Assembly: GCA_004292705.1 (NCBI GenBank) | Contig: RDXA01000337.1 | Span: 1 to 25,789 of the forward strand | Origin: Sphingomonadales bacterium | GTDB taxonomy: Bacteria > Pseudomonadota > Alphaproteobacteria > Sphingomonadales > Sphingomonadaceae | Direction of reading: 5' to 3' | DNA: 25,789 bases | Shown: positions 14,555-23,772 of the stretch, piece by piece | How positions within the stretch are numbered: the stretch's first letter is position 1 | How the letters are laid out: the number at the start of each line of letters is the position of its first letter | Translations under genes and position numbers: made by a program | Notes under the pieces: model-generated | What the model saw: the letters and a program-made list of their open reading frames with translations, nothing else | Told to the model about the DNA's origin: nothing | The model's database searches: none

Positions 14555-17500
14555 AGCCCGCAAACCCGGCCCGCTGGTCTATTCCATTGCCGCGCACCGT
14601 GGCTTCGCCGATGCGCTGGTGGCGGGGCTGGTGCCACGTTATCGTGAACCCGGCTTCGGGCTCGCCCGCCTGACGTTGCTGGTGCCGAGCAGCCGCGCTG
14701 CGCGCACTTTTTCCGAAGCCTTCATTCGCCATGCGGGGGAGAGCGGGGAGAAGGGCCTGCTGATGCCGCGCATGATCGCGGCGGGCGATCTCGATCTCGA
14801 CGAGAAGCTGGGCGCCGCGCTTGATCCGCTCGGCGCTTCCGACATCCCCCCGGCCTGCGATCCCGTCGCGCGCTGGCTGATGCTGGACCGGCTGATTGCC
14901 GAGGAGCGCGCCGCGGAAGGTATGGAGCCGCTGCCGGGCCGCGCCCGCCTCAACCTCGCGCGGGAAATGGCGCGGACGATGGACCGGCTGCTGGTCGAGG
15001 AGAAGGCACCGGCAGACCTGCTGGGCGACGCGGTGCTCGACCAGCTGGGCGGATTGGCGGACCACTGGAAGCGGGCAATCCGCCTGTTCGCGCGCGTCAA
15101 TGCCCGCTGGCAGATCGAACTGGCAGAGCGCGGAATGGTTGACGCCGCGACCCGGCGCAACCTCTTGTTCGACCATGCGGCGCGCCGCTGGAAGGACACG
15201 CCGCCGCCCTTTCCGATTGTCGCCGCCGGGGTGACCAGCGCTGCCCCCGCACTGGCGCGGCTGCTGCGGGTGATCGCCGAGCTGCCGCAAGGCGCGGTCG
15301 TGCTGCCCGACCTTGATCTGGCGATGAATGATGCGGCGTGGGAGGAGTTGGGCCTTGCGGGTGCGTCTGCCGAGCCGGGCGGGCCGGTGTTCGGGCCAGG
15401 CGATGCGCTGAGCCACCCGCAATATCACCTGAAGCTGCTGCTCAACCGGATGGGGATCAACCGTGCCGAAGTGCAGCCTTGGCACCGGCGTGGCATGGCG
15501 GCGGCAGAGCCTGCGCGGGCGCGTGCGATTTCCTCGCTGTTCCTGCCCGCCCAGGCAAGCCGCGCGTGGATTGATCTGGAGGCCGACAGGCGGCGGCTGG
15601 GCGGTGTGCGGCTGATGGCCAGTGCTACTATCGAAGAAGAAGCACAGGCCATTGCGCTGCTGGTGCGCGAGGCACTGGAGGAGCCGGAGAAGCGCATCGC
15701 GGTTGTCACCGCCGACCGGGGACTTGCGCATCGCGTCGCGCAGCACCTGAACCGCTGGAACGTGACCGCCGATGACTCGGCAGGTCGTCCGCTGTCGCTA
15801 ACCCCTGCGGGGCGCTTGCTTGGCCTGCTGGCGGAAATGGCCGCCGATGGCCCCGATCCGGCACGACTGATTGCTGCCCTTGGCCATCCTTTGGTGCGTG
15901 GGTGGGAAGATAATCTGCGGCGAGACTGGCTGAAGGCCTTGCGCACTTTTGACCGCCAACTGCGCGGACCTGCCCGGGCACTGGGTATGGAGAGCCTGCG
16001 CAAAGAGGCGGCCAAGGCGGGCGTCGATGCATGGTGGGCCGAGGCCGAAACGCTTGTCGGCCCGCTCTCGGACTGGCCTGCCGAAATCCTCTTGGCTGAG
16101 GCGCTGGCCCGGTTGGCGGACGCCGCCGAAACCCTTGCCGGCACCGCGGTGTGGGAGCGTGAGGACGGGCGAGCCCTTGGCGCGTTGGTCGAGGAATTGC
16201 GGGGGCATGCTGAGGCCGCCGGAACCCCGGTCGAGACAGCTAACCTCGGGGGCGTTCTGCGCGATTGCATGGATGCCGTGGCGGTGCGTCCGGGTTATGG
16301 CGGGCACCCGCGTGTCGCCATTTACGGACTGCTCGAAGCGCGTATGGCGCGGGCCGATCTGGTGATCTGTGGTGGTTTGAACGAGGGTTCATGGCCCCAG
16401 CCGCCGGGGGCCGATGCGCTGCTGGCACCCGCGATCCTGCGTGCCCTGGGCGTGCCGGGGGCGGAATTCCGGATCGGCCTTTCCGCACATGACCTTGCTG
16501 GCGCCATGGGCGCGCCCGAGGTGGTGCTCAGCCGCGCGCTGCGCGACGCCGAAGGGCCGACATTGCCTTCGCGTTTCCTGCTCAGGGTCGAGGCATTGGT
16601 AGGGGCGGATCTTGACAGGGAGCATCGCGAGCGGACGATTCCGGCGCTGCTGCCGCAGATCGACCGGTTGCGCCCACCCGCACCTGCCTATCCGCGTCCC
16701 GCACCCGATCCGTCACCAAGATTGCGCAACGTGCCGATCCGCGTCACCGCGCTCGACCGGCTGCTGGGCGATCCCTACCAGTTCTACGCTCAGGCCATTC
16801 TCGACCTGCGTCGTCTCGACCCGCTGTCTGCTGATCCCTTCAGCGATCCAGCGCTGCGTGGCACGCTTGTGCACGATATTCTGGACAAGTGGCACAAGGC
16901 GAGGCTTGAAAGACCCGACCTCGCCATCGCGCCCTTCGCTGCCGACCATTTTGCCGCCGAGCGCGTCCACCCGCTATTCCGCGCTCTGTGGCAGCCGCGC
17001 CTTGTCGCTGCGCTCGAACGCTTTGAGCGATGGATCGCCGAAGATGCCGCTGCAGGCCGCACAGTCCTGGCGAGCGAGATCGATGGCGCGATGGAGGTGG
17101 ACGGGATCAAGGTCATGGGCCGCGCCGACCGGATCGACCAGTTGGCCGACGGGAGCCTTGCGATCGTCGACTACAAGACCGGTGCGCCGCCTGCGAAAAA
17201 GCAGGTGACGGCAGGCTTTGCCTTGCAGCTTGGCTTGCTGGGTCTGATCGCGGAACAAGGGCAATTCAACAACCAGAAGTCCGGTCAGGTCGTGACCGGT
17301 GCGGCGACGCGCTTCGATTACTGGTCGCTCGGCAAGGCGAAGAAGGAAGAGGGCTTCGGCTACAGAGAAACTCCGATGAAGGAAGGCAGTGCCCGCACCG
17401 GACTGCTGCCGGAGGAATACCTGCCCTTCCACGCCCAAAAGCTGTCAGAGGCGATCGGCCTGTTCATCAAGGGCAGCAAACCCTTCATCGCACGCGAGAA

Positions 17501-17591
17501 CCCTGACTACCAGGGCTACAACGAATATGACCAGCTGATGCGGCTGGAGGAATGGCTCGTGCGCTTGACCGAGAGTGAGGTCGGGGCATGA
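14547..17591 (+). CDS. addB: Double-strand break repair protein AddB
   Basis: A 1014-residue protein with the alphaproteobacterial AddB plan: an inactivated helicase-like N-terminal part (LTLLVPSSRAARTFSEAF near 41-58, standing where a P-loop would be), a middle region with LEARMARADLVICGGLNEGS, and a C-terminal PD-(D/E)XK nuclease (~730-960) with GRADRID and IVDYKTG (Asp875, Lys877), then a downstream Gln motif FALQLGLLGL. With AddA it resects DNA ends up to Chi-like sites to load RecA. I see only three cysteines, none in the last 400 residues, so the iron-sulfur cluster known from Bacillus AddB is absent. The GTG start overlaps murU by 8 bases and the end overlaps addA by 4. Confidence 0.95.
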   Translation: MAEARKPGPLVYSIAAHRGFADALVAGLVPRYREPGFGLARLTLLVPSSRAARTFSEAFIRHAGESGEKGLLMPRMIAAGDLDLDEKLGAALDPLGASDIPPACDPVARWLMLDRLIAEERAAEGMEPLPGRARLNLAREMARTMDRLLVEEKAPADLLGDAVLDQLGGLADHWKRAIRLFARVNARWQIELAERGMVDAATRRNLLFDHAARRWKDTPPPFPIVAAGVTSAAPALARLLRVIAELPQGAVVLPDLDLAMNDAAWEELGLAGASAEPGGPVFGPGDALSHPQYHLKLLLNRMGINRAEVQPWHRRGMAAAEPARARAISSLFLPAQASRAWIDLEADRRRLGGVRLMASATIEEEAQAIALLVREALEEPEKRIAVVTADRGLAHRVAQHLNRWNVTADDSAGRPLSLTPAGRLLGLLAEMAADGPDPARLIAALGHPLVRGWEDNLRRDWLKALRTFDRQLRGPARALGMESLRKEAAKAGVDAWWAEAETLVGPLSDWPAEILLAEALARLADAAETLAGTAVWEREDGRALGALVEELRGHAEAAGTPVETANLGGVLRDCMDAVAVRPGYGGHPRVAIYGLLEARMARADLVICGGLNEGSWPQPPGADALLAPAILRALGVPGAEFRIGLSAHDLAGAMGAPEVVLSRALRDAEGPTLPSRFLLRVEALVGADLDREHRERTIPALLPQIDRLRPPAPAYPRPAPDPSPRLRNVPIRVTALDRLLGDPYQFYAQAILDLRRLDPLSADPFSDPALRGTLVHDILDKWHKARLERPDLAIAPFAADHFAAERVHPLFRALWQPRLVAALERFERWIAEDAAAGRTVLASEIDGAMEVDGIKVMGRADRIDQLADGSLAIVDYKTGAPPAKKQVTAGFALQLGLLGLIAEQGQFNNQKSGQVVTGAATRFDYWSLGKAKKEEGFGYRETPMKEGSARTGLLPEEYLPFHAQKLSEAIGLFIKGSKPFIARENPDYQGYNEYDQLMRLEEWLVRLTESEVGA

Positions 17592-20500
17592 GCGGCGGCA
17601 GCGGGCTCGTCTTTCCTCTGCAGGACAACCAGCTGCTTGCGGCCGAGCCGGAGGACAATGTCTGGCTCTCGGCCTCGGCCGGCACGGGCAAGACGCAGGT
17701 GCTCTCGGCCCGTGTGCTGCGGTTGCTGCTGCGCGAGGATGTCACGCCGGGCCAGATCCTGTGCCTGACCTTTACCAAGGCAGGCGCCGCCGAGATGGCG
17801 AACCGCATCAACGCCGTGCTGGCGCGCTGGGTGCGGCTGCCTGCAGTCAGCCTCGCCAAGGAGCTCGGCTATCTCGGTGCCGATATCGACCCCGCCACTC
17901 AGGCCCGCGCGCGCAGTCTGTTTGCGAGCGTGCTCGATTGCCCCGGCGGTGGATTGAGGATCGATACTATCCACGCCTTCGCGCAGTTCCTGATCGGCAA
18001 TTTCCCCGAGGAAGCAGGCCTTGCCCCCGGCACGCGGGTGATGGATGACCGCAGCCGCGAATTGCTTGCCCGCGAGGTGCTGACCGATCTGGTCGAGGAG
18101 GCCGAGCGCACGCATGATGATCGGGTGCTGGGCGGCATCACGCAGTTTACCACCCGCAAGGACCCGGCCAGCTTGCACAAATGGCTGATGCGCACTGCCG
18201 AGGCGCAGGACTTGTGGGAAGGACCGGTGGGCTGGCAATCACCGATGGACGCACGAGTGCGCCAGACCTTGGGCATTCCCGCCGATGCCAGCGAGGCCTG
18301 GACGTGCGAGCCGCTGCACCCCGACATCTTCCCCGATGGCGCGCTGGCAGCGATGTTGCCAGCGCTCGATGGCTGGAAGGCCAAGACCGGGCAGGAGGCG
18401 GCAGCGTTCCTGCGCCAATGGCTGGGGCTTGGTCTGCCTGCGCGGGTGGATGCAGCAACGCAGTTCCGCAAGACCATCCTCAAGGCGGATGGCGAGCCGC
18501 GCAAGATGGAGGGTGCGGCGAAGATCGATCCTGACTTCCCTCGCTATCAGGACGACATCGCCGCGGCGCTGCGCGAACATGAAGACCGCCGCGCACTGCT
18601 CGCCTGCGCCGTGATCGTCACATCTGCGCTCGAGATAGGCCGCGCCTTTGCCGTCCGCTGGGAGGCGCGCAAGGCCCGCGAAGGACTGCTCGATTTCTCC
18701 GACCTGATCCGCAAGGCGGCAGCGCTGCTCGGCCAGTCCGAAGCGGCCGACTGGATCCGCTACAAGCTCGACCGGCACTTCGACCACATCCTGATCGACG
18801 AGGCGCAGGACACCAACCAAAGCCAGTGGGACATCGTCGAGGCGCTGATTGACGATTTTTTCGCCGGCGAGGGAGCGCGGGGCAACAAGCTGCGGACGAT
18901 TTTCACTGTGGGCGATTACAAACAGGCGATCTTCGGGTTTCAGGGCACCAGTCCCGAAAACTTCGCTCGCGCCAAAGCGCGCATCCAGGCCCGCATCCGT
19001 GCCGCACAAGAGGGCATTGCTGCCGGACGCATCAATCGCCGCGCGCCGGGATGGCAGGATCTCGATCTTGGCAATTCCTTCCGCACCGCCGACATCGTGC
19101 TCGGTTTCGTCAACCGGATGATCGCCGCACTGGGCTTTTCCGAATTCGGGCTCGACCGCGCGCCGTCCGAGCACAAGGGGGCCGAGCGGCCGGGCCTTGT
19201 CACCCTGTGGCCCCCGGTTCTGCCCGCGAAGGGCGATGGCGAGGGGCAAGAGGATGAATCCGAAGACAGCGAACAAGGCTGGCTGCCGCGCCACGACACA
19301 CTGCTGGCCGAACGCATCGCCGATCAGGTGCAGCGCTGGGTGAGCGGCACGGAGCCTTTCGTGCTGGCCAAGGGAACCCGCCGCCACGCGCAGGCGGGCG
19401 ACATCATGGTGCTGGTGCGCCAGCGCAAGGAACTCGCCGCGCAGATCGTCGCCAAGCTCTATGCCCGCGGTGTGCCGGTGGCGGGGGTCGACCGGCTGCG
19501 GCTCGGCGCGCCGCTGGCCGTGAAAGACCTGATGGCAGCTTTGCGCTTTGCCGCACAGCCACAGGATGATCTCAGCCTGGCGAACCTGCTCGCCTCGCCC
19601 CTGCTGGGGTGGAGCCAGGACGACATCCTTGCCCATGTCCCGCGCGCGCCGAAGCAGCGCTTGTGGGATCACCTGAAGCGCCCCGAGGCCCCGCCCTTCG
19701 TCGCGGAGACGGCCGAGCGTCTGAAGGATCTGCTCCGCCGCGCCGATTATCAGACGCCGCAAGCGCTGGTGGCCTGGCTGCTGACCGGCCCATGGCAGGG
19801 CCGCGCGCGGCTGGTCGAGCGGCTTGGTGCCGAGGCCAACGATCCGCTCGACGAACTCATCAATGCGGCCTTTGCCTATGAGGCTGAACACTGGCCCAGC
19901 CTTGCGGGCTTCATTGCCTGGTTCGATGCCGGCACCGGCGATCTGAAGCGCGATTCCGACAGTGCCAGCGGGCAGGTGCGGGTGATGACCGTGCATGGCT
20001 CCAAGGGGCTTCAGGCACCGATCGTTGTCCTCGCTGATGCGACCGGTGCACCGGGCGAACCGGGCGATCTGGTGCTGGAGGATGACCCTTTTGGACTTGG
20101 CGGACACCGCAAGCGCGACGTGCCGCTCCCGCCGTTGGGCAAGGACGAGAGAAAGGGCAAGGTTGCCGAGGCCGAGGAGGCGAAGAGAACAGCAGCTCTG
20201 CAGGAGCATTGGCGCTTGCTTTATGTCGCGCTGACCCGCGCGGAGGAGGCGCTGTTCATCGGCGGCTCGCTGAACAAGAACGAGGCGAAGAAGGGCGTTC
20301 CTCACGATGACAGCTGGTATGCGCGTCTTGCGCCGCTGTTTGACGGGGAGGAACTTGCCGATCCCGTATGGAACTGGCGCAAGGAGTGGGGCCACCGCGC
20401 CGAACCTCTGGTGCCCGACGAGAGCGCTTCGGCCACGGCGACAGAGCCGATCGAGCTGCCGCGCTGGGCCACGACAGCGATCGGCCCGGAGCCGCGCCCT

Positions 20501-21115
20501 CCGCGCCCGCTCGCCCCATCGCGCGCGGGTGAGGAGGCCGGAGCCGAGCCACCCCTTCCAGTCACCGAGGCGCGGTTCGCCGCGCGGCGTGGTGCCCTGA
20601 TCCACGCGCTGCTCGAACGCTTGCCCGAGGTCCCGGCCGAGGACCGCACACAGGCTGCTCACGCCTGGCTTGCACGACAGGCGGGCGATCTGCCTGCAGC
20701 GGTGCGAGACGAGGTGCTCGGCGCGGCGATTGGTGTGCTGGATCATCCGCAGTTTGCCGGGCTGTTCTCACCGCAGGCGCTCGCCGAGGTGCCGCTTGCT
20801 GCCACTGTCGATGGAGTGGTGGTGGCCGGTACGGTTGATCGCCTGCTGATCGAGGCTACCCGGATCACGGTGGTCGATTTCAAGACCACGCGTCGTCCGC
20901 CTGCCAGCATCGCCGACATTCCCGTGCCAACGCTCCGCCAGATGGCGGCCTATGTCGCCGCGCTTGAGGCCATCTATCCGGGCCGCGACGTGCGGGCCGT
21001 GGTGCTCTATACCCACGTCCCGGCGCTGTTCGATCTCGCACCCGAAGTGCTTGCAGCGCACAAGCAGGCGTTGCAGGTGCCGCAGCAATCCTTGTCACTG
21101 CCCGATATTGAGTGA
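17588..21115 (+). CDS. addA: Double-strand break repair helicase-nuclease AddA
   Basis: A 1175-residue UvrD-like superfamily 1A helicase fused to a RecB-type nuclease. Motifs in order: Q-like PLQDNQLLAAEP, Walker A SASAGTGKTQVL (AGTGKT 31-36), LTFTKAGAAEMANRI, IDTIHAFAQFLI, Walker B ILIDEAQDTNQSQW (402-415), VGDYKQAIFGFQGT, VMTVHGSKGLQAPIVVL, LLYVALTRAEEALFI, and the nuclease core GTVDRLLI with VVDFKTT (Asp1097, Lys1099). It is the 3'-5' helicase and one of the two nuclease subunits of AddAB, the alphaproteobacterial counterpart of RecBCD. The ATG overlaps the addB stop (ATGA), ensuring matched production. All key residues look intact. Confidence 0.97.
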   Translation: MSGGSGLVFPLQDNQLLAAEPEDNVWLSASAGTGKTQVLSARVLRLLLREDVTPGQILCLTFTKAGAAEMANRINAVLARWVRLPAVSLAKELGYLGADIDPATQARARSLFASVLDCPGGGLRIDTIHAFAQFLIGNFPEEAGLAPGTRVMDDRSRELLAREVLTDLVEEAERTHDDRVLGGITQFTTRKDPASLHKWLMRTAEAQDLWEGPVGWQSPMDARVRQTLGIPADASEAWTCEPLHPDIFPDGALAAMLPALDGWKAKTGQEAAAFLRQWLGLGLPARVDAATQFRKTILKADGEPRKMEGAAKIDPDFPRYQDDIAAALREHEDRRALLACAVIVTSALEIGRAFAVRWEARKAREGLLDFSDLIRKAAALLGQSEAADWIRYKLDRHFDHILIDEAQDTNQSQWDIVEALIDDFFAGEGARGNKLRTIFTVGDYKQAIFGFQGTSPENFARAKARIQARIRAAQEGIAAGRINRRAPGWQDLDLGNSFRTADIVLGFVNRMIAALGFSEFGLDRAPSEHKGAERPGLVTLWPPVLPAKGDGEGQEDESEDSEQGWLPRHDTLLAERIADQVQRWVSGTEPFVLAKGTRRHAQAGDIMVLVRQRKELAAQIVAKLYARGVPVAGVDRLRLGAPLAVKDLMAALRFAAQPQDDLSLANLLASPLLGWSQDDILAHVPRAPKQRLWDHLKRPEAPPFVAETAERLKDLLRRADYQTPQALVAWLLTGPWQGRARLVERLGAEANDPLDELINAAFAYEAEHWPSLAGFIAWFDAGTGDLKRDSDSASGQVRVMTVHGSKGLQAPIVVLADATGAPGEPGDLVLEDDPFGLGGHRKRDVPLPPLGKDERKGKVAEAEEAKRTAALQEHWRLLYVALTRAEEALFIGGSLNKNEAKKGVPHDDSWYARLAPLFDGEELADPVWNWRKEWGHRAEPLVPDESASATATEPIELPRWATTAIGPEPRPPRPLAPSRAGEEAGAEPPLPVTEARFAARRGALIHALLERLPEVPAEDRTQAAHAWLARQAGDLPAAVRDEVLGAAIGVLDHPQFAGLFSPQALAEVPLAATVDGVVVAGTVDRLLIEATRITVVDFKTTRRPPASIADIPVPTLRQMAAYVAALEAIYPGRDVRAVVLYTHVPALFDLAPEVLAAHKQALQVPQQSLSLPDIE

Positions 21116-21185
21116 ATAGCGCGGCGCACTAGATTGCATTGGTGTGACCGGCGCTCCTATGCTCCGGCAAAAGGAGACAACGACA

Positions 21186-21506
21186 ATGGCGACCGTCAAC
21201 GTGACCGATGCGAGCTTCGCGGCCGATGTGCTGGGAAGCGACACCCCTGTGCTGGTGGATTTCTGGGCCGACTGGTGCGGACCGTGCAAGATGATCGCGC
21301 CCGCACTGGAGGAGATCAGCGAGGAACTCGCGGGGCAGGTCAAGATCGCCAAGATCGACATCATGGAGAATACCGACATCGCCGCGCAGATAGGCGTGCA
21401 GTCGATCCCGCTGATGGTGCTGTTCAAGAACGGCGAGGCGGTAGCCCGCAAACTGGGCGCCGCGCCCAAGGGGCAGCTCAAGGCCTGGCTCGAAAGCGAG
21501 CTGTGA
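21186..21506 (+). CDS. trxA: Thioredoxin
   Basis: A 106-residue classical thioredoxin: VDFWADWCGPCKMIAPALEE with Cys31 and Cys34, the buried Asp25, KIDIMENTDIA, the cis-proline loop QSIPLMVLF (Pro75) and a C-terminal glycine block (KLGAAPKGQL). It reduces cytoplasmic disulfides in ribonucleotide reductase, peroxiredoxins and others. I start at 21186, where AAGGAG lies 8-9 bases upstream; the longer frame from 21144 contains that ribosome site and is not supported. The 70-base gap after addA and its own strong site suggest separate translational control, though co-transcription with addA is common in this order. Confidence 0.96.
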   Translation: MATVNVTDASFAADVLGSDTPVLVDFWADWCGPCKMIAPALEEISEELAGQVKIAKIDIMENTDIAAQIGVQSIPLMVLFKNGEAVARKLGAAPKGQLKAWLESEL

Positions 21507-21510
21507 TTCG

Positions 21511-21541
21511 CCAACGGGGCCTGCCCCTGCGGGCCTGTTGG
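21511..21541 (+). terminator. Imperfect hairpin after trxA
   Basis: CCAAC (21511-21515) pairs with GTTGG (21537-21541) and GGCC (21518-21521) with GGCC (21532-21535). It begins 4 bases after the trxA stop but has no T run. The rest of the gap up to 21683 shows nothing I can name. Confidence 0.3.
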
Positions 21542-21683
21542 AGACACATGAGACACTGTCCGGAACAGGAAAACCCGTCTCTGTCACAGCCCCAATTCCG
21601 GGCGGCGTGACAGGGGCGGGGCGGGCAGGGTTGCGGGTCATGCGCGCAGGGTTGGCAGACCGCGCGCGTGTAGGAAAGCTGCT

Positions 21684-22484
21684 CTAACCCAGCACCCGCG
21701 CCACGAATTCATCCCAGATCGCCGGGCTCGAAGCACCGACAAGGCCGGGCGCGCCGTGCTGGTCGACACGATATTCGCTCCCGTCGAGCCGCGCGGCTTT
21801 GCCGCCTGCTTCGTTGAGCCACAAAACACCCGCCGCGTGATCCCAGGCCAGCGTGCGCTTGAAGCTGGAGACGTCGTTCTCGCCCAGCGCGAGGCGCGGA
21901 TATTGCTCGGCGGCGCAGCGCGGGATGTCGACCAGCGTGTAATGCGGCGCGAGCTTGGCGTCGACCATGGCCGATTGTTCGGGAGTGAGAAAGATGCGGC
22001 TGACGGCAGTGACGGGCTGCTGCTGTCCGGTCGTGCGCGCGGTGATGCGCTCGCCATTGACGAAGGCCCCTTCGCCGCTGCGCGTATGGCAGAAGCGGTC
22101 CTTGATCGGATCATAAATCCATCCCGCCACCGCGCGGCCCGCATCGGCCAGCGCAATGATGATCCCGAACGGCTCCTTGCCTTCCGCGAAGTTGGCCGTG
22201 CCGTCGAGCGGGTCGATGATCCAGCACTGGCCGGCAAGGTGATCCAGCACCGCCTTGTCCGCGTGCACCGCCTCTTCGCCGACCACCGCCACGCCGGGGG
22301 CGAGCTTGGTCAGGGCTTCCGTCAGGAACGCCTCCACCTCGCGGTCGACAATAGTGACGGGGTCATCCACGCCCTTCATCTCGACTTCGCCTGCGGCAAG
22401 GTTGCGGAAGCGCGGCAGCATCGAACGCTGCGCCGCAAAGCGCATCAGGTCGCGGATTTCAGCATCAAGCGCGGAAAGGCTCAC
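21684..22484 (-). CDS. Inositol monophosphatase family phosphatase
   Basis: A 266-residue protein with the metal-dependent FIG/IMPase fold. It has DDPVTIVDREVEAFL (40-54), the first metal site GEEAV (Glu70), IIDPLDGTANFAEG (Asp91, Asp94) and the late metal Asp in AWDHAAGVLWLNEAGG. Members hydrolyse inositol-1-phosphate, histidinol phosphate (HisN) or 3'-phosphoadenosine phosphates (CysQ), which cannot be separated by these motifs alone. I use a GTG at 22484, overlapping the argJ stop by 4 bases (GTGA), since the family N-terminus begins just after it; a longer start at 22538 would run into argJ. Coupling to argJ makes an amino-acid-biosynthetic role such as histidinol-phosphatase a reasonable guess. 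Confidence 0.9.
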   Translation of the reverse strand: MSLSALDAEIRDLMRFAAQRSMLPRFRNLAAGEVEMKGVDDPVTIVDREVEAFLTEALTKLAPGVAVVGEEAVHADKAVLDHLAGQCWIIDPLDGTANFAEGKEPFGIIIALADAGRAVAGWIYDPIKDRFCHTRSGEGAFVNGERITARTTGQQQPVTAVSRIFLTPEQSAMVDAKLAPHYTLVDIPRCAAEQYPRLALGENDVSSFKRTLAWDHAAGVLWLNEAGGKAARLDGSEYRVDQHGAPGLVGASSPAIWDEFVARVLG

Positions 22485-23707
22485 GACCGGTAATCCGCGT
22501 TGATCGCGATGTAGCCGTGGGTGAGATCGCAGGTCCACACGGTGGCGCGGCCATCCCCGAGGCCAAGGTCGACCGCAATGTCGATCTCCTCGCCCTTCAG
22601 ATGTGCGGCCACCGGGGCCTCGTCATAACCTTCAACCGGCAAGCCATCGCGCGCGGCCCAGACGCCCCCGAAGGCGATCGAAAGCCGGTCGCGGTCCGCA
22701 GGCTCGCCTGCCTTGCCGACCGCCATGACGACCCGGCCCCAATTGGCGTCCTCGCCCGCAATGGCAGTTTTCACCAGCGGCGAGTTGGCGATGGCGAGGC
22801 CCACGCGGCGGGCGCTGTCGTCGCTGACCGCGCCGCTCACGCGGATGGTGATGAACTTGGCCGCGCCTTCACCATCGCGCACCACCAGCTGCGCCAGATT
22901 GCGGCACACATCAGCCAGCGCCGCAGCGAAGGCATCCGCCCCGGGGCTGTCCCAGCTGTCGATCCGGGCATTGGCCGCCTTCCCCGTGGCGAAGACCATC
23001 ACCGTGTCACTGGTCGAGGTGTCGCCGTCGACGGTGATGCAGCTGAAGGTCGCAGCATTGGCGCGCTCCAGCGCCTCTTGCAGAAATGCCGGAGCAATAT
23101 CGGCATCGGTGAAGATGTAGCCGAGCATGGTCGCCATGTCGGGCGCGATCATGCCGCTGCCCTTGATGATCCCCGCCAGCTCGACGCGGGTGCCGCCGAT
23201 CATCGCCGAAGCGCCCGCGCCCTTGGCGAAGGTATCGGTTGTGCCGATGGCGTGCGCCGCGTCTTCCCATGAACATGGTTCGGCGGCGAGCGCCGCTGCA
23301 ACCCCGGCTTGCGCCTTGTCCTTGGGCAGCGGCACGCCGATCACGCCGGTGGAGGAGACGAATACTTCGCCCGCGCCGCAGCCCAGCGCCGCGCTCACCT
23401 GCGCGCGGATCAATTCGACCGCCTCGCGCCCGCGATACCCGGTAAAGGCGTTGGCATTGCCCGCATTGACGACCAACGCTCGCGCGCGGCCGTTTTTGAC
23501 ATCGTCGCGCCCCATTTCCACTTCGGTCGACGCGCAGGCGCTCCGGGTGAACACGCCCGCGACACTGGTGCCTTCAGCCAGTTCGGCAAACGTCAGGTCG
23601 CAGCGGTCCCAGGTTTTGTAATGCGCGCGTGCCACGCGCAAGGTCACGCCGGCTATCGCGGGCATGGCTGGGAAGGGACGGGCGAGCGGCGAGGGGTCGA
23701 TCTGCAT
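22481..23707 (-). CDS. argJ: Bifunctional ornithine acetyltransferase / N-acetylglutamate synthase
   Basis: A 408-residue ArgJ. It shows VVNAGNANAFTG (79-90), VSSTGVIGVPLP (117-128) and the self-cleavage site GSGMIAPDMATMLGY, in which Thr193 becomes the N-terminal nucleophile of the beta chain; the DGDTSTSDTV block and a C-terminal DLTHGYIAINADYRS also match. It transfers the acetyl group from N-acetylornithine to glutamate (and may make N-acetylglutamate from acetyl-CoA) in the cyclic arginine pathway. The ATG at 23707 has AGAGG upstream. It is transcribed away from the small exported-protein gene at 23773 and is followed with a 4-base overlap by the inositol-monophosphatase-family gene. Confidence 0.97.
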   Translation of the reverse strand: MQIDPSPLARPFPAMPAIAGVTLRVARAHYKTWDRCDLTFAELAEGTSVAGVFTRSACASTEVEMGRDDVKNGRARALVVNAGNANAFTGYRGREAVELIRAQVSAALGCGAGEVFVSSTGVIGVPLPKDKAQAGVAAALAAEPCSWEDAAHAIGTTDTFAKGAGASAMIGGTRVELAGIIKGSGMIAPDMATMLGYIFTDADIAPAFLQEALERANAATFSCITVDGDTSTSDTVMVFATGKAANARIDSWDSPGADAFAAALADVCRNLAQLVVRDGEGAAKFITIRVSGAVSDDSARRVGLAIANSPLVKTAIAGEDANWGRVVMAVGKAGEPADRDRLSIAFGGVWAARDGLPVEGYDEAPVAAHLKGEEIDIAVDLGLGDGRATVWTCDLTHGYIAINADYRS

Positions 23708-23772
23708 GGCGGCAAGCCTCTAGGACGAGGCGGGGTTGCAGTAAATCGGCAAAGCAGGTGGACGAAACCTGC

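Noticed and set aside
18239..20746. 835-codon open frame on the minus strand opposite addA
   Set aside because: It is an antisense shadow: addA carries all helicase and nuclease motifs on the plus strand, and long antisense frames are expected in GC-rich genes. The translation is Arg/Gln/His-rich with no domain.
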